9,575 bases of DNA from an uncultured Opitutia bacterium (GTDB lineage Bacteria; Verrucomicrobiota; Verrucomicrobiae; Opitutales; MB11C04), in contig CAJWWH010000065.1 in assembly GCA_913048545.1 (NCBI GenBank), positions 1-9,575 of the forward strand. Direction: 5' to 3'. This document shows, piece by piece, positions 7,254 to 9,575 of this stretch. A model generated the notes under the pieces. It had not been told where the DNA came from. It ran no database searches and saw nothing but the letters and a program-made list of their open reading frames with translations. Position numbers and translations under genes: made by a program. Within the stretch, counting starts at the first letter, position 1. Each line of letters opens with the position of its first letter.

Positions 7254-7946
7254 TCAATCCCTTTGACCAAACAGGGCTGAACCAACCCGAATCATGGTGC
7301 TTCCCTCTGCCACCGCTTCCTGCAAATCCCCAGTCATTCCCATTGAGAGCTCGGGATAAAATACCTTGAATTGGTTAGCCATACGGTCTCTTAAATCCCG
7401 TAATCGGGAAAATGCGTTTCTCGCCACTTTCGGATCATCAGGAGCATAGGGAGCAATTGTCATAAAGCCCTCCAATTGGAGCATGGGGAAAGCCATAGCC
7501 TTTTCAATTAACTCCTCACATTGGTCCTCCATAATACCGGCTTTGGCAGGGTCACGTCCGGTGTTCACCTGAATGAGAAAACTCATTTTTTCATTAAGAT
7601 GGAGTAAGGCCGCATGGATTTTGGTCAGAAGTTTAAGCGAATCAATGGTCTGAATCCGGGTAAACCTACCCGCGGCCAGCTTAGCTTTATTGCTTTGTAA
7701 ATGACCAATTAAGTCCCATTTCATTTCCTCCACGCCCTTCTGCTTTTCCATTGCTTCCTGCACCCGGTTCTCCCCCACCCTTGAAAAACCCGCCCGCTGT
7801 GCATAATGGACTGCATCCACTGGCCAATTTTTGGTAACGGGAAGAATGGCAACCTCATTAACCGAGCGGTTTTCACTGGAACAGGCCATGGCCACCCGTT
7901 CCTTGAGTATTTTCAGATTTTGCTGAAATGCTTTTTCTGTAATCAT
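7254..7946 (-). CDS. yggS: YggS/PLPBP family pyridoxal-phosphate homeostasis protein
   Basis: Cytoplasmic PLP-binding protein with an alanine-racemase-like barrel fold. The family has no established catalytic activity; it buffers PLP, and its loss disturbs vitamin B6 and amino/keto-acid pools. At 230 residues the length is typical. The PLP Schiff-base Lys is Lys39 in LPVTKNWP. Other family motifs are VGENRVQE (57-64), IGHLQSNK (80-87), NTGRDPAKAGI (128-138, family N-x-x-x-x-x-K-x-G), SMGMTGDLQEA (201-211) and EGSTMIRVGSALFGQR (214-229), which binds the cofactor phosphate. The ATG at 7946 fits the family N-terminus and is first in the minus-strand gene run, so its promoter probably lies in the short divergent region before lysR. 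No Shine-Dalgarno precedes it; a perfect TATAAT ends 5 bases upstream of the ATG, so a leaderless transcript is possible. Confidence 0.96.
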   Translation of the reverse strand: MITEKAFQQNLKILKERVAMACSSENRSVNEVAILPVTKNWPVDAVHYAQRAGFSRVGENRVQEAMEKQKGVEEMKWDLIGHLQSNKAKLAAGRFTRIQTIDSLKLLTKIHAALLHLNEKMSFLIQVNTGRDPAKAGIMEDQCEELIEKAMAFPMLQLEGFMTIAPYAPDDPKVARNAFSRLRDLRDRMANQFKVFYPELSMGMTGDLQEAVAEGSTMIRVGSALFGQRD

Positions 7947-7951
7947 GATTT

Positions 7952-7995
7952 ATTATAAGTTTTTCAAATAATAGGTTTGATAAGCATAAGATCAA
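7952..7995 (-). promoter_or_regulatory. Candidate promoter(s) for yggS and the downstream gene run
   Basis: Reading the minus strand, TTGATC (7990-7995) is followed after 16 bases by TATTAT (7968-7973), a fair sigma-70-type pair giving an untranslated leader of roughly 15 bases. A second, perfect TATAAT at 7952-7957 has no good -35 at standard spacing and would start transcription about at the ATG itself. Which one is used cannot be told from sequence. Confidence 0.4.
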
Positions 7996-8006
7996 TTAAT
8001 ATCAAT
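7977..8006. promoter_or_regulatory. Putative LysR operator: TTGAT-N9-ATCAA plus a second ATCAAT
   Basis: In the 64-base divergent region, TTGAT (7977-7981) and ATCAA (7991-7995) form a 5-bp inverted repeat centred on AAGCATAAG. ATCAAT recurs at 7991-7996 and 8001-8006, exactly 10 bases (about one helical turn) apart. Dyads beside a divergently read LysR gene are commonly the autoregulatory site, though this one is not a strict T-N11-A box. The left arm and spacer overlap the candidate yggS promoter, so the regulator could control both directions. The region is A+T-rich, so chance is possible. Confidence 0.4.
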
Positions 8007-8010
8007 AAGC

Positions 8011-8913
8011 ATGCACATTCAAAATTTCAAAACTTTTTGTGACTTGGTGGAAACTCAAAGTTTTTCTAAAGCGGCCCGACTTAATGAAGTGACACAATCC
8101 GCAGTCAGCCAACAGTTGAAAGCGATGGAAGGTTATTATGACATGTTGATTATCGACCGTAATCAAAAAAAGTTTCGCCTCACACAACAGGGTACCACGC
8201 TTTATAAAACATTTAAGGAAATACTCACCCTTTATGAGAGATTAAATTGTGAGATTCAGGAAATGAGGAATGTGGTAAGCGGGACAATTCAGATATCAAC
8301 AGTGAACAGCATTGGACTTCATGAACTGCCCCCCTACCTTACTTCATTCATGCAGGAATTCCCCTCAGTCAACACACGGGTTGAGTATCGGCGTGCGAAT
8401 TTGGTTTATGAAGATGTGATTCATGGCACTGCCGATTTAGGACTGGTTGCATTTCCGGTCAAAAACAAGGAACTCACTATTATTCCCTTTGCTACGGATG
8501 AGTTAGTTGTTGCCATGAATCCTGAACATCCTCTCGCAGGCAAGGATAATTTGTCTATCGATGAGCTCAAAGGCGTTGATTTCATCGCATTCGAGAAGGA
8601 TATTCCTACCCGAAAAGCGACCGATGAAATCCTCAGAAATGCAGATATTGAAGTTTCAATTGCGATGGAATTTGACAATGTGGAAACGGTTAAACGGGCA
8701 CTGGAAATTAACGCAGGGGTGGCAATTATTCCTAAAAACACTGCCTCCAACGAAGTGCAGAGAAATCAACTGGTCATCTCCCGGCTGGATAATGGTGAGC
8801 ACATACGCCCTCTCTCATTAATTCACAAAAAGACCCGTATGCTCACCCCGGCACTCCGTTCATTCATTGAAAAAATGCAGCATTCTCCTTTGACCGAGAA
8901 AATTTCAGCTTAA
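8011..8913 (+). CDS. LysR-type transcriptional regulator
   Basis: DNA-binding regulator of 300 residues, normal for the family. The N-terminal winged helix-turn-helix is clear: FCDLVETQSFSKAARLNEVTQSAVSQQLKAME (about 9-40, given here only as landmarks FKTFCDLVET, SFSKAARL and TQSAVSQQLKAME), with the recognition helix near 28-40. A linker helix runs to about 88, then GTIQISTVNSIG opens the periplasmic-binding-protein-like effector domain (about 91-295), with the family-like ADLGLVAFP (141-149), VVAMNPEHPLA (166-176) and the segment VKRALEINAGVAIIPKN (227-243). This overall look is CysB/CbbR-like, but the ligand cannot be named. It is read divergently from yggS across 64 bases and ends 8 bases before a convergent gene. 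No Shine-Dalgarno precedes the ATG. It may regulate itself and the yggS-led gene run; that is inferred from position only. Confidence 0.95.
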   Translation: MHIQNFKTFCDLVETQSFSKAARLNEVTQSAVSQQLKAMEGYYDMLIIDRNQKKFRLTQQGTTLYKTFKEILTLYERLNCEIQEMRNVVSGTIQISTVNSIGLHELPPYLTSFMQEFPSVNTRVEYRRANLVYEDVIHGTADLGLVAFPVKNKELTIIPFATDELVVAMNPEHPLAGKDNLSIDELKGVDFIAFEKDIPTRKATDEILRNADIEVSIAMEFDNVETVKRALEINAGVAIIPKNTASNEVQRNQLVISRLDNGEHIRPLSLIHKKTRMLTPALRSFIEKMQHSPLTEKISA

Positions 8914-8921
8914 AAAGTTGA

Positions 8922-9575
8922 TTATTTTAAACCGCTTGTCTTCCTAAGATTAGCCACAAAACTGCCCACCACCACCTTACTGCTTATCTTTACGGGGAGC
9001 CTTCTCGAACCGGTGGAATACCAAACCCTCAGCATTCCCTTGGGACTTTTCTTAAACACACCACGAATATTTTTCAGTTCAGGAATCGTTTCAATCGCGT
9101 AGAATGTACCGGCAGGCACGGTAATTTTTTTCTTCTCTCCCGTCCGCACATTAATTGTACGAAAACTTTTACCATCACAGGTTGGTAACGTTTCTTCCTG
9201 ATTGGGTTTGAGTTCCTGAAGTCTAAAGAAATAGGCAATGGAGAGGGGATCAAAAACCTTTTCGGGAATCGCTGTGGACGAATGAACCTGACCATCCTGC
9301 GAATAAATTGCCTTTAATTGAGTATAGTCATATCTGACTAAAACTTTTCTCTTTGTACTGCCTTCCTCCTGAGATTTCGAGTAAAGTACGGACTTTGAAA
9401 AATCAGCAGCAACCGAGCTCTCTACACTCGTTCTCACTTTATAAAATTTGTCCGCAAAGGAATTTGTCCGGACGGAAAACTTGATGAGATAGCAAGTCTG
9501 ACCTTCCACTTCAGTTAGAGAATTCACCTCCATCACCGCTGAACCAACAGAGAAAAAACCCCATTTCAAATCATA
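8922..9575 (-). CDS. DUF3108 domain protein (N-terminus beyond the window)
   Basis: 217 codons are visible and the frame stays open at the right edge; the first visible residues, YDLKWGFFSVGSA, already match the start of the DUF3108 fold, so the true start and any signal peptide lie further right. The TTG at 9569 is very unlikely to be the start. Other family landmarks (numbered from that TTG) are DPLSIAYFFRLQEL (107-120), VPAGTFYAIE (151-160), RVWYSTGSRRLPVKI (181-195) and VVGSFVANL (200-208). DUF3108 proteins are usually exported or periplasmic, of beta-rich LolA/LolB-like fold, and have no settled function. It converges with the LysR gene with 8 bases between the stops; only a weak A+T inverted repeat (TTAAAA/TTTTAA, 8910-8930) lies there, too poor to call a terminator. 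Confidence 0.88.
   Translation of the reverse strand, partial: YDLKWGFFSVGSAVMEVNSLTEVEGQTCYLIKFSVRTNSFADKFYKVRTSVESSVAADFSKSVLYSKSQEEGSTKRKVLVRYDYTQLKAIYSQDGQVHSSTAIPEKVFDPLSIAYFFRLQELKPNQEETLPTCDGKSFRTINVRTGEKKKITVPAGTFYAIETIPELKNIRGVFKKSPKGMLRVWYSTGSRRLPVKISSKVVVGSFVANLRKTSGLK

Noticed and set aside
7196..7285. Longer N-terminus for the SirB1-like gene reaching into yggS
   Set aside because: It would overlap the conserved yggS C-terminus and adds no recognisable domain.
8421..8750. A 109-codon minus-strand frame inside the LysR gene
   Set aside because: The LysR effector domain is intact on the plus strand; this frame is its shadow.
8910..8930. Bidirectional terminator between lysR and the DUF3108 gene
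   Set aside because: The only inverted repeat is a 6-bp all-A/T stem overlapping the lysR stop; too weak to call.
9567..9569. TTG as the start of the DUF3108 gene
   Set aside because: The frame is open to the window edge and the domain's first conserved residues lie at or before this codon, so the gene is truncated by the window.
1..9575. A novel defence, mobile or biosynthetic system
   Set aside because: All frames of substance are recognisable housekeeping, regulatory or exported proteins; no transposase, integrase, nuclease, repeat array or synthetase module is present.

Overview
The window reads as ordinary bacterial chromosome, densely coding, with six genes in a row on the minus strand, one on the plus strand and one partial gene on the minus strand at the far end. 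Base composition is moderate, near or a little below half G+C by eye. Several traits fit a Verrucomicrobiota-type (PVC superphylum) Gram-negative bacterium: a secreted leucine-rich-repeat protein with an N-terminal cap style I associate with planctomycete and verrucomicrobial genomes, a SirB1-like protein with a HEAT-like N-terminus, a CysB-like LysR regulator, a DUF3108 protein, and start codons with almost no Shine-Dalgarno sequences. This placement is an inference and not firm.

Minus-strand block, in reading order from about 7946 down to 1: a YggS/PLPBP-type PLP-homeostasis protein; a SirB1/transglutaminase-like protein; shikimate dehydrogenase (aroE), overlapping the previous gene by 8 bases; a type IV prepilin peptidase (PilD/GspO family), starting a few bases after the aroE stop; a full-length single-chain biotin-dependent pyruvate carboxylase (pyc); and a secreted leucine-rich-repeat protein that runs off the left edge. 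Spacing is short throughout (longest gaps about 60 to 70 bases) and I see no convincing terminator inside the block, so one transcription unit is plausible. The functions are mixed housekeeping: cofactor balance, aromatic amino-acid synthesis, pilin/pseudopilin processing and anaplerosis.

At 7947-8010 a short A+T-rich divergent intergenic region separates yggS from a plus-strand LysR-type regulator. It holds a TTGAT/ATCAA inverted repeat plus a further ATCAAT copy, a plausible operator, and candidate -10 boxes for yggS. The LysR gene ends 8 bases before the end of a convergent DUF3108 protein whose start lies beyond the right edge.

I found no mobile element, RNA gene, CRISPR array, phage gene or defence system. 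No stretch longer than 300 bases lacks a gene. The points most worth a second look are the pair of EF-hand-like acidic loops inserted into the LRR protein, the altered zinc-cysteine motif of the prepilin peptidase, the near absence of ribosome binding sites, and the putative LysR operator.
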